Positions 8,460-16,675 of a stretch of 64,000 bases of DNA are shown in pieces. Under the pieces are notes generated by a model, which did not search any database, was not told the DNA's origin, and saw nothing but the letters and a program-made list of their open reading frames with translations. This stretch comes from Streptomyces antibioticus. GTDB taxonomy: Bacteria > Actinomycetota > Actinomycetes > Streptomycetales > Streptomycetaceae. The stretch spans positions 6,829,750 to 6,893,749 of the forward strand of contig NZ_CM007717.1 of NCBI RefSeq assembly GCF_002019855.1, written 5' to 3'. The position numbers and the translations under genes were made by a program. Each line of letters begins with the position of its first letter. Positions within the stretch are counted from its first letter, which is position 1.

Positions 8460-10979
8460 CGGACGCGTACGGAACGCCAGCCGTCCGTCCTCGACCTCCA
8501 CCCGCACCCGCTCGCCCTCCTTGACGCGGCCGTCGAGCAGCAGCCGGGAGAGCTGGTTGTCCACCTCGCGCTGGATCGTCCGGCGCAACGGGCGTGCCCC
8601 GTACTCCGGTTGGTGGCCGCGCTCGGCCAGCCAGTCGACGGCCTCGTCCGCGAACTCCACCTGGATGTCCTGGGCGCGCAGCAGCCGCCGGGTCTGCTCC
8701 AGCAACAGGTCGGTGATCCGCCGCAGTTGGGCGTCGGTCAGCCGGTCGAAGACCACGATCTCGTCGATCCGGTTGAGGAACTCGGGACGGAAGTGATCGC
8801 GCAGCGGCCGCAGGATCCGCTCGCGCCGCGCCTCCTCGTCGGCCTCCGCGCCGCCCGACCCGAAGCCGATGCCGGCCCCCTGCTTGCTGATCGCGTCCGA
8901 GCCCAGGTTGCTGGTCATCACGATCACCGTGTTGGTGAAGTCGACCGTACGGCCCTGGGAGTCGGTGAGCCGGCCGTCGTCCAGGACCTGGAGCAGGACG
9001 TTGAAGACGTCCGGGTGCGCCTTCTCGACCTCGTCGAGCAGCAGCAGCGAGTACGGGTGCCGGCGCACCACCTCGGTGAGCTGTCCGGCCTCCTCGTGGC
9101 CCACATAGCCGGGCGGGGCGCCCACCAGCCGGCTCACCGTGTGCCGTTCCTGGTACTCGCTCATGTCGAGCCGGACCATCCGCTCCTCGCTGCCGAACAG
9201 CGCCTCCGCGAGGGCCCGCGCCAGCTCGGTCTTGCCGACGCCCGTCGGGCCGAGGAAGAGGAAGCTGCCGATCGGCCGGTCCGGGCTGGCCAGCCCGGCG
9301 CGCGAGCGCAGCACGGCGTCCGCCACCACACGGACGGCCTCCTCCTGGCCGACGACCCGCTCGTGCAGATGCTCCTCCAGGCCCAGCAGGCGGTCCTTCT
9401 CCTCCTGGGTGAGCCGGGCGACCGGGATGCCCGTCTGCCGGGACACCACCTCGGCGATCGCCTCGGCCGTGACCTCCAGGTCCAGTCCCTCGTCGGCCGC
9501 GTCCTCGCCGCTCTCCTCGGCGATCCGCTCCTTCAGCTCGGTGATCCGGTCCCGCAGCCGGGTGGCCTGCTCGTACTGTTCGTCGGCGACCGCCTGGTCC
9601 TTGTCCCGGGCCAGCCGCTCCATCTCACGTTCCAGGGCGCGCACGTCGGTGCCCTTGGTCCGGGAGCCCAGCCGCACCCGGGCGCCGGCCTGGTCGATCA
9701 GGTCGATGGCCTTGTCGGGCAGCCGCCGGTCGGTGAGATAGCGGTCGGACAGCTCCACGGCCGCGACCAGCGCCTCGTCGGTGTAACGGACCTGGTGATG
9801 GGCCTCGTAGCGGTCGCGCAGCCCGCGCAGGATCTCGATCGCGTCCGCCACCGACGGCTCGGGGACCAGGATCGGCTGGAAGCGGCGGGCCAGCGCCGCG
9901 TCCTTCTCGATCCTGCGGTACTCCTCCAGCGTCGTCGCGCCCACGATGTGCAGTTCGCCGCGGGCCAGCGCCGGCTTGAGGATGTTCCCGGCGTCCATCG
10001 CGCCGCCCTCACCGCCGCCGCCCGCGCCGACGACGGTGTGCAGTTCGTCGATGAACACGATCAGCGCGTCGGAGTGGGCGCGGATCTCGCCGACGATCGC
10101 GTTGAGCCGCTCCTCGAAGTCGCCGCGGAAGCGGGTGCCGGCCACGACGGCCGTCAGGTCCAGGGCGATCACGCGGCGGCCGTCGAGGACGTCCGGCACG
10201 TCGCCGTCCACGATGCGCTGCGCGAGGCCCTCCACGATGGCCGTCTTGCCGACGCCCGCGTCACCGATCAGCACCGGGTTGTTCTTGCCGCGCCGGGAGA
10301 GCACCTCGATGGTCTGCTCGATCTCGTCGTCGCGTCCGATCACCGGGTCGATACGGCCCTGGGCGGCCAGGCCGGTGAGGTCGCGGCCGTACTTGTCCAG
10401 GGTGGGGGTGTCGGTGGGCCGCTGCCGTTCGGGATGGACCTGCGTGGTCTCGGCGCCCTCGGGCGGCAGGGACGGCGCCGCGAACCGGGCCGCGTTCAGG
10501 ATGTGCCCGGCCGCGGAGTCCGGGTTCGCGGCCAGGGCGCTGAGCACGTGCTCGGGGCCGATGTGCCCGGCGCCGCGCGACCTCGCCAGGTCGTGGGCGT
10601 CCAGCAGGGCGCGCTTGGCGGCGGGGGTGAGCGACAGCGAGGTCGGCGGGGGCACCTCGCCCGGCGGGTGCTGGACCGGGCCCGAGCGTTCGTCGATCTG
10701 CGAGGCGAGCGAGTCGGGGTCCGCGCCGGCCCTGCTGAGCAGCCCCCGGGTCGGCTCCGCCGACAGGGCCGCGCGCAGCAGGTGCTCGGTGTCGAGGTCG
10801 CGGCTGCCGTGCTCGGCGGCGTACTGGGCGGCGCCGCGGACCAGGTCACGGGCGGGGCGGCTCAGGAGCTGGCCGATGTTGATCTGGCGGGGGCCGGGGC
10901 GGGGCCCGCCGAAGAAGCGGGCCAGGAACTCACCGAAGGGGTCGCCGTAGCCCTCCGGGCTGGGGTAGCCGCTGGTCAT
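8436..10979 (-). CDS. ClpC-like ATP-dependent protease ATPase subunit
   Basis: An 847-residue HSP100 protein. The order is a Gly/Pro-rich start, an N-terminal Clp repeat domain (residues ~35-165), AAA+ domain 1 (Walker A GDAGVGKT, Walker B FIDELH), a short UVR-type coiled middle segment (~410-450), and AAA+ domain 2 (Walker A GPTGVGKT). A loop with I-G-F-G after the second Walker B resembles the ClpP-binding tripeptide loop, and the long ClpB middle domain is absent. This argues for a protease-associated unfoldase (ClpA/ClpC type) rather than a disaggregase. The first 35 residues differ from housekeeping ClpC, so this looks like a second, accessory paralogue. No clpP or adaptor gene is adjacent. 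Confidence 0.85.
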   Translation of the reverse strand: MTSGYPSPEGYGDPFGEFLARFFGGPRPGPRQINIGQLLSRPARDLVRGAAQYAAEHGSRDLDTEHLLRAALSAEPTRGLLSRAGADPDSLASQIDERSGPVQHPPGEVPPPTSLSLTPAAKRALLDAHDLARSRGAGHIGPEHVLSALAANPDSAAGHILNAARFAAPSLPPEGAETTQVHPERQRPTDTPTLDKYGRDLTGLAAQGRIDPVIGRDDEIEQTIEVLSRRGKNNPVLIGDAGVGKTAIVEGLAQRIVDGDVPDVLDGRRVIALDLTAVVAGTRFRGDFEERLNAIVGEIRAHSDALIVFIDELHTVVGAGGGGEGGAMDAGNILKPALARGELHIVGATTLEEYRRIEKDAALARRFQPILVPEPSVADAIEILRGLRDRYEAHHQVRYTDEALVAAVELSDRYLTDRRLPDKAIDLIDQAGARVRLGSRTKGTDVRALEREMERLARDKDQAVADEQYEQATRLRDRITELKERIAEESGEDAADEGLDLEVTAEAIAEVVSRQTGIPVARLTQEEKDRLLGLEEHLHERVVGQEEAVRVVADAVLRSRAGLASPDRPIGSFLFLGPTGVGKTELARALAEALFGSEERMVRLDMSEYQERHTVSRLVGAPPGYVGHEEAGQLTEVVRRHPYSLLLLDEVEKAHPDVFNVLLQVLDDGRLTDSQGRTVDFTNTVIVMTSNLGSDAISKQGAGIGFGSGGAEADEEARRERILRPLRDHFRPEFLNRIDEIVVFDRLTDAQLRRITDLLLEQTRRLLRAQDIQVEFADEAVDWLAERGHQPEYGARPLRRTIQREVDNQLSRLLLDGRVKEGERVRVEVEDGRLAFRTRPPAPASTP

Positions 10980-11472
10980 GGCGTTCCGATCGATCGACGC
11001 GTGCGGGTGTCCGTGCCGGGCTACACCACGATTGCACGTTCACTTGTGACCGGCATGTGCGGCGGGCCTCGGGTCCGGGTGCGGGTCGGTGTGGGTTGAT
11101 CGCGCAGTTCCCCGCGCCCCTGGGGTGGGGGGTCCGGCCGTGGGAGAGTGGGTGCGGGTGGGTGTGGGTTGGTCGCGCAGTTCCCCGCGCCCCTGGGGTG
11201 GGTGGGGCTCGCCGTCGGGGAGTGGGTGCGGGTGTGTTGGGGCTGGGCGCGCAGTTCCCCGCGCCCCTGGGTGGGGAGTCCGGGCGTCGGGAACAGGCGT
11301 CGCCTTGTTCGCGCCGGGCCACCGCAACCCCCTAGGGGCGCGGGGAACTGCGCGCCCGGCCCCCACGCACCCGCACTCGACAGCGCCGCCTCAGCCCAGC
11401 CCCACCCCTCAGGGGCGCGGGGAACTGCGCGATCCGCCCCCACCTACCCGCACCCGTCACCGAAACCGCCGC
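10980..11472. other. Intergenic region between Clp ATPase and map with repeat array
   Basis: Nearly 500 bases without a convincing gene. The Clp promoter should lie in 10980-11090, but I cannot point to its boxes. The rest is filled by five copies of a 20-base element (listed separately). Frames reading through it are Gly/Pro/Arg-rich and repetitive and are not credible proteins. Confidence 0.7.
11101..11431. repeat. Five-copy GGGGCGCGGGGAACTGCGCG repeat array
   Basis: Three copies read CGCGCAGTTCCCCGCGCCCC (starting 11101, 11174 and 11248, a 73-74 base period, with similar G/T-rich spacers). Two are inverted (11335-11354 and 11412-11431). The facing copies at 11248 and 11335 could pair over about 20 bp as a hairpin. 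They lie just downstream of the map stop and might help end map transcription. I know this sequence as a common intergenic element in Streptomyces genomes. Confidence 0.85.
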
Positions 11473-12240
11473 TCACCGCGCCGTAAGCACCCGCGGCCCC
11501 CCGTCCGTGATGGCCACCGTGTGTTCCGCGTGGGCCGCCCGGGACGCGTCGTTCGTGACGAGGGTCCAGCCGTCGGACGCCGCGTGGTACCCGTCCGTCC
11601 CGCCCGCGATCACCATCGGCTCGATCGCGAGGACCATCCCGTGCCGCAGCCGCATCCCCCGCCCGGCCCGCCCCTCGTTGGGCACCCCCGGGTCCTCGTG
11701 CATCCGGCGCCCGATCCCGTGACCCCCGAAGCCGTCCGGAATGCCGTAGCCCGCCGCACGGCACACCGTGCCGACCGCGTGCGCGATGTCCCCGATGCGG
11801 TTGCCGACCACCGCCGCCCCGATGCCCGCCGCCAGCGCCCGCTCGGCCGTCTCGATCAGCCGGGCGTCCTCCGGGCGGGCCGTCCCCACGGTGACGCTGA
11901 GCGCCGAGTCGCCCACCCACCCGTTGAGCTGCGCGCCGAAGTCGATCGAGAGCAGATCGCCGTCCCGCAGCCGGTACCCGGTGGGCACGCCGTGCACGAT
12001 CGCGTCGTTCACCGAGGTGCAGAGCACCGCAGGGAAGGGCACCGGCGCGAAGGACGGCCGGTACCCGAGGAACGGCGACGTCGCACCCGCCTCCCGCAGC
12101 ACACCGCGCGCCACCTCGTCCAGCTCCAGCAGGGAAACGCCCACGTCGGCGGCGTCGCGCACGGCCGTCAGGGCACGTGCGACGACCTGGCCCGCCGCGT
12201 ACATGGCATCGATCGACGCGTCTGTCTTCAGTTCCACCAT
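11473..12240 (-). CDS. map: Methionine aminopeptidase, type I
   Basis: A 255-residue cytoplasmic metalloenzyme that removes the N-terminal methionine from nascent proteins. The five metal ligands of the pita-bread fold are present: Asp100 and Asp111 (S-I-D-F-G and W-V-G-D-S), His174 (G-G-H-G-I-G), Glu207 (A-I-E-P-M) and Glu239 (H-A-E-H-T). There is no N-terminal zinc-finger or SH3-binding extension, so it is a short type Ia enzyme. It is divergent from a small XRE regulator only 32 bases away, with a palindrome between them. This suggests it is a regulated second copy rather than the essential map normally found with secY/adk. Confidence 0.92.
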   Translation of the reverse strand: MVELKTDASIDAMYAAGQVVARALTAVRDAADVGVSLLELDEVARGVLREAGATSPFLGYRPSFAPVPFPAVLCTSVNDAIVHGVPTGYRLRDGDLLSIDFGAQLNGWVGDSALSVTVGTARPEDARLIETAERALAAGIGAAVVGNRIGDIAHAVGTVCRAAGYGIPDGFGGHGIGRRMHEDPGVPNEGRAGRGMRLRHGMVLAIEPMVIAGGTDGYHAASDGWTLVTNDASRAAHAEHTVAITDGGPRVLTAR

Positions 12241-12250
12241 GCCAATTACT

Positions 12251-12260
12251 ATACCGGTAT
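12251..12260. promoter_or_regulatory. Palindrome ATACCGGTAT between map and XRE gene
   Basis: A perfect 10-bp palindrome sits in the 32-base gap between two divergent starts (12240 and 12273), in an unusually A+T-rich context (ATTACTATACCGGTATTAG). Its position suggests an operator for the XRE protein that overlaps both promoters, since TATACC and TATTAG/TAGAAT resemble -10 boxes. If so, either transcript could be nearly leaderless. Confidence 0.55.
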
Positions 12261-12272
12261 TAGAATGGTGTC

Positions 12273-12542
12273 ATGGTGCGCACCCCATTGACCCCAGAAG
12301 AGCGCGAGCGCGGCGAACGGCTCGGCCGGCTGCTCCGCGAGTCCCGCGGCGGCCGGAGCATGGCCGAGATCGCCGCGGCCGCCGGTATCTCCGCCGAGAC
12401 GCTCCGCAAGATCGAGACCGGCCGGGCCCCGACCCCGGCCTTCTTCACCGTCGCCGCGCTGGCCGGCGCGCTCGGACTGTCCATGGACGCACTGGCCGGG
12501 GCATGCGCGCACGCCGTGACGGAGGCGCCCGCCGTGGCCTGA
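12273..12542 (+). CDS. Small XRE-family HTH regulator
   Basis: An 89-residue protein consisting almost entirely of a lambda-repressor-like HTH (residues ~14-70; recognition region AGISAETLRKIETGR). There is no sensor domain. It is divergent from map with a palindrome between the two genes, so autoregulation and control of map is the simplest reading. ATG 12273 has no strong Shine-Dalgarno and lies very close to the putative -10, consistent with a leaderless or near-leaderless transcript. Confidence 0.85.
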   Translation: MVRTPLTPEERERGERLGRLLRESRGGRSMAEIAAAAGISAETLRKIETGRAPTPAFFTVAALAGALGLSMDALAGACAHAVTEAPAVA

Positions 12543-12689
12543 GCCCTCCCGCGACCGGGTGGTCGCTTTTCGGTCGATGTATCGCCCGGCGCCCGTCGCG
12601 TCCCGGTTGAAAACCCGCTGTAGCCGCGCTGTAACACAGATGGTGTTTTCTTGCGGATCGGAGTGTTCCGGTCGGGCGGGAGTTGGGCG

Positions 12690-14287
12690 ATGACTGTGGA
12701 TCAACTCCCGGGCCGAGTGCGGGAGTTCGCAAGCTACCTGAACGGACTGCTGGTGCGCCTCGACCAGGGTTCCGGCTGGTGCGCGGTGTTCTGGCGGCGC
12801 GACCCCGACGGCATGCGGGCCTGTGCCGAGGGACGCGAGGTGCCTCCCTGGGACGTGGTGGAGGCCCTGCTCCAGGACCTCGCCACCGACTACGGCGCCC
12901 CGGCCGCCGCCCAGGAGGCGTACCGCGTACGGCCGTTGCACATCGCGGCCCTCGCCGCGCACGACGCCCGGCCCGGCGGCCGTGACGCCCTCGCCGACCG
13001 CCTCGACGTCATGCTCCGCGAACAGCGCTACGCCGCCGAGCGCCAGGCCGAGCTGGGCCGCAGGCTCGCCGCCGCGGCCACCCGCGAGGAGGCCGACGCG
13101 CTCCGCGTCGACCTCGCCTGGGCCCAGGACGACCACGCGCGGGCCACCGCCCGCTGCGCCGAACTCCGGCACCGCATCGCCGAGTTCGACCGCCGCACGG
13201 CGAACGCCCTGCGCACGGGCGGCGGGCAGGCGAGGGGGAGCGGGAGCGGGAGCGCGGGACGGTACGCCGCACCCGCCCCGTACGGGCCCCACGGCACGTA
13301 CGGCACACCCGGTCCGCACGAGACCGAGGCACCGCGAGCCCGGGCCGAGACCGCGCCCGTGGCCGGATCCGAACCCCACCGCCCGGACCCCGCCGTGGCG
13401 GCACCCGAACCCGGGCCGGCCGCCTCCACCACCCCGCCGCTCCCGAGAGTCCCCCCGCTCCCCCCGCCCCCACCGTGCCCAAACAGCGCAAGCGCCGCCG
13501 CGGCAGCGCCCGTTTCGCCGGGATGGACTTCGCCGAGGCCGACGCGGAGGAGGCCGCCCCCGTCGTCGTACCGCCGAGCGCGGCACCGCCCGCGGCGGAT
13601 CCGGCGGCCGTACCGCGCGAGGCCGTGTCCGCCGATCCCGTCCTCGCCCCCACCGCCGCTCCTGCCGCGCGCCGTTCGCCGCGCGGGGCCCGGTTCGCCG
13701 GGGCGGACGCCGAGGCGGACGCGTCGCGCGACGAGCCGCGCCGTGAGCCGCTGGACGCGGCGGCCCGGCAGGAGACCGTCGCGGCGGTGGAGCGGCTGGT
13801 CGCGCTGCGCGCCCAGGGTCTCAGCGGTGAGGCGCACGCCCTGCTCGCGGAGTGCGCGCACTGGCCCGCCGCCCGGATGCCGCTGCTCGCCGCCGAACTC
13901 CGGCGGGCCGGGCTCTCCGCCGACTGGACGACCCTGCTGTGGGAGGCCGCCTCCCTGCCCGCCGACCGGCTGGTCGCCGCCGCGGACGCCCTGGTCGCCG
14001 TAGGGCGCACGGCCGACGGCGAGCAGATCCTGCGCCAGGGCGTCGCCCGCCCGGCCGCCGAGATCGGGCACGCCGTGCTGGTGCTGGCTGCGGAGGGGCG
14101 CCACCGCGAGATGACGGCGCTGCTCGACGCGTACGTCCGGGTCCGCGCCCCCGAGGAGGCGGTCCGCAGTGTCGTCCCGGACCCGCACACCCTCGTCCCG
14201 CTGCTCCTGGAGGCCGCCCGGGGCGTCTCCGACGAATGCCACTGGGACCTCGTCCACGCGCTGCGGGTCGCCGGCCTCACCGCCTGA
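12690..14287 (+). pseudogene. Frameshifted UL36-like large actinobacterial protein gene
   Basis: Two overlapping frames make one gene. Frame one starts at ATG 12690 and gives ~260 residues: an alpha-helical N-domain (~1-160, with a coiled-coil stretch rich in Arg/Glu/Ala) and then a Pro/Ala/Gly-rich linker. After the C-rich tract at 13440-13475 the meaningful sequence continues in another frame (from ~13454, stop at 14285-14287), opening with the basic PKQRKRRRGS segment and an alpha-helical C-domain of ~180 residues. One missing base in the C runs explains this. From memory, related Streptomyces proteins, often annotated 'UL36 very large tegument protein', are continuous across this junction. 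The function is unknown. It may be a sequencing error or a real mutation. Confidence 0.7.
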
Positions 14288-14419
14288 GCGGTCCCGCGCG
14301 GCGGGCCGGGACGTAGGCCGTCCGGCGTGCGACTCACCCACCGGAGTGTGAAACGCGATCGACTCCGCGGGTTAACGACGATGGTCTTGGCAAGCCCCTC
14401 CTGGAGGCTTACGTTCGTC

Positions 14420-14450
14420 CCTCTACGACCTTCGTCTACGGGCGTAGAGG
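14420..14450. promoter_or_regulatory. Inverted repeat upstream of first carbamoylase gene
   Basis: CCTCTACG (14420-14427) and CGTAGAGG (14443-14450) form a perfect 8-bp inverted repeat with a 15-base spacer, which itself contains another TCTACG. It ends 28 bases before ATG 14479. It could be an operator for the PucR-type regulator of this cluster or the stem of an mRNA leader hairpin. Confidence 0.45.
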
Positions 14451-14478
14451 CTCTGACGTCCCGTCGAAGGAGCAGCTC

Positions 14479-15321
14479 ATGGCCAACGTCGTACGCGCCG
14501 CACTGGTTCAGGCCACCTGGACCGGTGACACCGGGTCCATGGTGGCGAAACACGAGGAGCACGCCCGCGCGGCGGCCGAGCGGGGCGCGAAGGTCATCGG
14601 GTTCCAGGAGGTGTTCAACGCCCCCTACTTCTGCCAGGTCCAGGACCCCGAGCACTACCGCTGGGCCGAACCGGTCCCCGACGGGCCGACCGTGCGGCGG
14701 ATGCGGGAGCTGGCGCGCGAGACGGGCATGGTGATCGTCGTCCCGGTGTTCGAGATCGAGCAGTCCGGCTTCTACTACAACACCGCCGCCGTGATCGACG
14801 CCGACGGCACCTACCTGGGCAAGTACCGCAAGCACCACATCCCGCAGGTCAAGGGCTTCTGGGAGAAGTACTACTTCAAGCCGGGCAACCTCGGCTGGCC
14901 GGTCTTCGACACGGCCGTCGGCAAGGTCGGCGTCTACATCTGCTACGACCGCCACTTCCCCGAGGGCTGGCGCCAACTCGGCCTCAACGGCGCCCAGTTG
15001 GTCTACAACCCCTCCGCCACCCACCGCGGCCTGTCCTCCTACCTCTGGCAGCTCGAACAGCCGGCCGCCGCCGTCGCCAACGAGTACTTCGTCGCGGCCA
15101 TCAACCGGGTGGGCGTCGAGGAGTACGGGGACAACGACTTCTACGGCACCTCGTACTTCGTCGACCCGCGCGGGCAGTTCGTGGGCGACGTCGCCAGCGA
15201 CCGCGACGAGGAACTCGTCGTCCGCGACCTCGACTTCGACCTGATCGACCAGGTGCGGCAGCAGTGGGCCTTCTACCGCGACCGCCGACCCGACGCCTAC
15301 GAAGGGCTGGTGAAGCCGTGA
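14479..15321 (+). CDS. Nitrilase-family N-carbamoyl-beta-alanine amidohydrolase
   Basis: A 280-residue C-N hydrolase that would remove the carbamoyl group from N-carbamoyl-beta-alanine or N-carbamoyl amino acids, the last step of reductive pyrimidine or hydantoin breakdown. The catalytic triad is visible: Glu44 (G-F-Q-E-V), Lys118 (Y-R-K-H-H) and Cys155 (Y-I-C-Y-D-R-H-F-P-E). A Shine-Dalgarno (AAGGAG) precedes ATG 14479. Its stop overlaps the aminotransferase GTG, implying translational coupling; that pairing favours beta-alanine or 3-aminoisobutyrate as product. A close paralogue of equal length lies at 18418. Confidence 0.88.
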   Translation: MANVVRAALVQATWTGDTGSMVAKHEEHARAAAERGAKVIGFQEVFNAPYFCQVQDPEHYRWAEPVPDGPTVRRMRELARETGMVIVVPVFEIEQSGFYYNTAAVIDADGTYLGKYRKHHIPQVKGFWEKYYFKPGNLGWPVFDTAVGKVGVYICYDRHFPEGWRQLGLNGAQLVYNPSATHRGLSSYLWQLEQPAAAVANEYFVAAINRVGVEEYGDNDFYGTSYFVDPRGQFVGDVASDRDEELVVRDLDFDLIDQVRQQWAFYRDRRPDAYEGLVKP

Positions 15322-16601
15322 ACGACCTGTACGCGCGGCACCGCCGCGTCCTGCCCGACTGGCTGGCGCTCTACTACGAACAGCCCCTGGAGATCACCCA
15401 CGGCGAAGGCCGCCACGTCTGGGGCGCCGACGGCACCCGCTACCTCGACTTCTTCGGCGGCATCCTCACCACCATGACGGCGCACGCCCTGCCCGAGGTC
15501 ACCAAGGCCGTCGCCGAACAGGCCGGACGGATCGTCCACTCCTCCACCCTGTACCTCAACCGGCCGATGGTCGACCTCGCCGAGCGGATCGCCCAGCTCA
15601 GCGGCATCCCGGACGCCCGCGTCTTCTTCACCACCTCCGGCACCGAGGCCAACGACACCGCGCTGCTGCTCGCCACCACCTACCGGCGCTCCAACACCGT
15701 CCTCGCGATGCGCAACAGCTACCACGGCCGCTCCTTCAGCGCCGTCGGCATCACCGGCAACCGCGGCTGGTCCCCGACCTCGCTCTCCCCGCTCCAGACG
15801 CTCTACGTGCACGGCGGGGTGCGCCGCCGCGGCCCCTTCGCCCACCTCGACGACGAGGCGTTCATCGCCGCCTGCGTGGACGACCTCAGGGACCTCCTCG
15901 GCCACACCCGCCCGCCCGCCGCCCTCATCGCCGAACCGGTGCAGGGCGTCGGCGGGTTCACCTCGCCCCCCGACGGCCTCTACGCCGCCTTCCGCGAGGT
16001 GCTGCACGAGCGGGGCGTCCTGTGGATCGCCGACGAGGTGCAGACCGGCTGGGGCCGCACCGGCGACCACTTCTGGGGCTGGCAGGCACACGCCCGCAAC
16101 GGCCCGCCGGACATCGTCACCTTCGCCAAGGGCATCGGCAACGGCGCCTCCATCGGCGGGGTGATCGCCCGCGCCGAGATCATGAACTGCCTCGACGCCA
16201 ACAGCATCTCCACCTTCGGCGGCACCCAGCTCACCATGGCGGCCGGCCTCGCCAACCTCACCTTCCTCCTCGAACACGACCTCCAGGGCAACGCCCGCCG
16301 GGTCGGCGGCCTGCTCATCGAACGGCTGCGCGCCGTCGCCGCCCAGGACCCGGGAGTGCGCGAGGTGCGCGGCCGGGGCCTGATGATCGGCGTCGAGCTG
16401 ACGAGACCCGGCACCGACCGCGCCGACCCCGACCGGGCCACCGCCGTGCTGGAGGCGGCCCGCGCCGGCGGCCTGCTGATCGGCAAGGGCGGCGGCCACG
16501 ACACCAGCGCCCTGCGCATCGCCCCGCCGCTGTCCCTGACCGTCGCCGAGGCCGAGGAGGGCGCCGCGATCCTCGAAAGCGCCCTGAGGAGCACCCAGTA
16601 G
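15318..16601 (+). CDS. Class III PLP-dependent aminotransferase (beta-alanine type)
   Basis: A 427-residue fold-type I aminotransferase. The PLP lysine is Lys271 in T-F-A-K-G-I-G-N-G; upstream are the TSGTEAND phosphate-binding segment and ADEVQTG with the cofactor Asp. The start is GTG 15318, overlapping the carbamoylase stop (GTGA). The coupling suggests it transaminates the beta-amino acid released by the carbamoylase (beta-alanine or 3-aminoisobutyrate to the semialdehyde), resembling AGXT2-type enzymes. A 4-aminobutyrate or ornithine role is possible on homology alone. Confidence 0.87.
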   Translation: MNDLYARHRRVLPDWLALYYEQPLEITHGEGRHVWGADGTRYLDFFGGILTTMTAHALPEVTKAVAEQAGRIVHSSTLYLNRPMVDLAERIAQLSGIPDARVFFTTSGTEANDTALLLATTYRRSNTVLAMRNSYHGRSFSAVGITGNRGWSPTSLSPLQTLYVHGGVRRRGPFAHLDDEAFIAACVDDLRDLLGHTRPPAALIAEPVQGVGGFTSPPDGLYAAFREVLHERGVLWIADEVQTGWGRTGDHFWGWQAHARNGPPDIVTFAKGIGNGASIGGVIARAEIMNCLDANSISTFGGTQLTMAAGLANLTFLLEHDLQGNARRVGGLLIERLRAVAAQDPGVREVRGRGLMIGVELTRPGTDRADPDRATAVLEAARAGGLLIGKGGGHDTSALRIAPPLSLTVAEAEEGAAILESALRSTQ

Positions 16602-16675
16602 CACCACCCCGGCCCCCCGACCACCGAAGGAGCACCCCGGCACCCCGAACGCCGGTCGAGCAAGGGAACACCGCC

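Noticed and set aside
8436..10979. Functional link between the Clp ATPase and AntA proteolysis
   Set aside because: AntA turnover is attributed to ClpXP, and this ATPase is ClpC-like and about 17 kb away. Proximity alone is not evidence.
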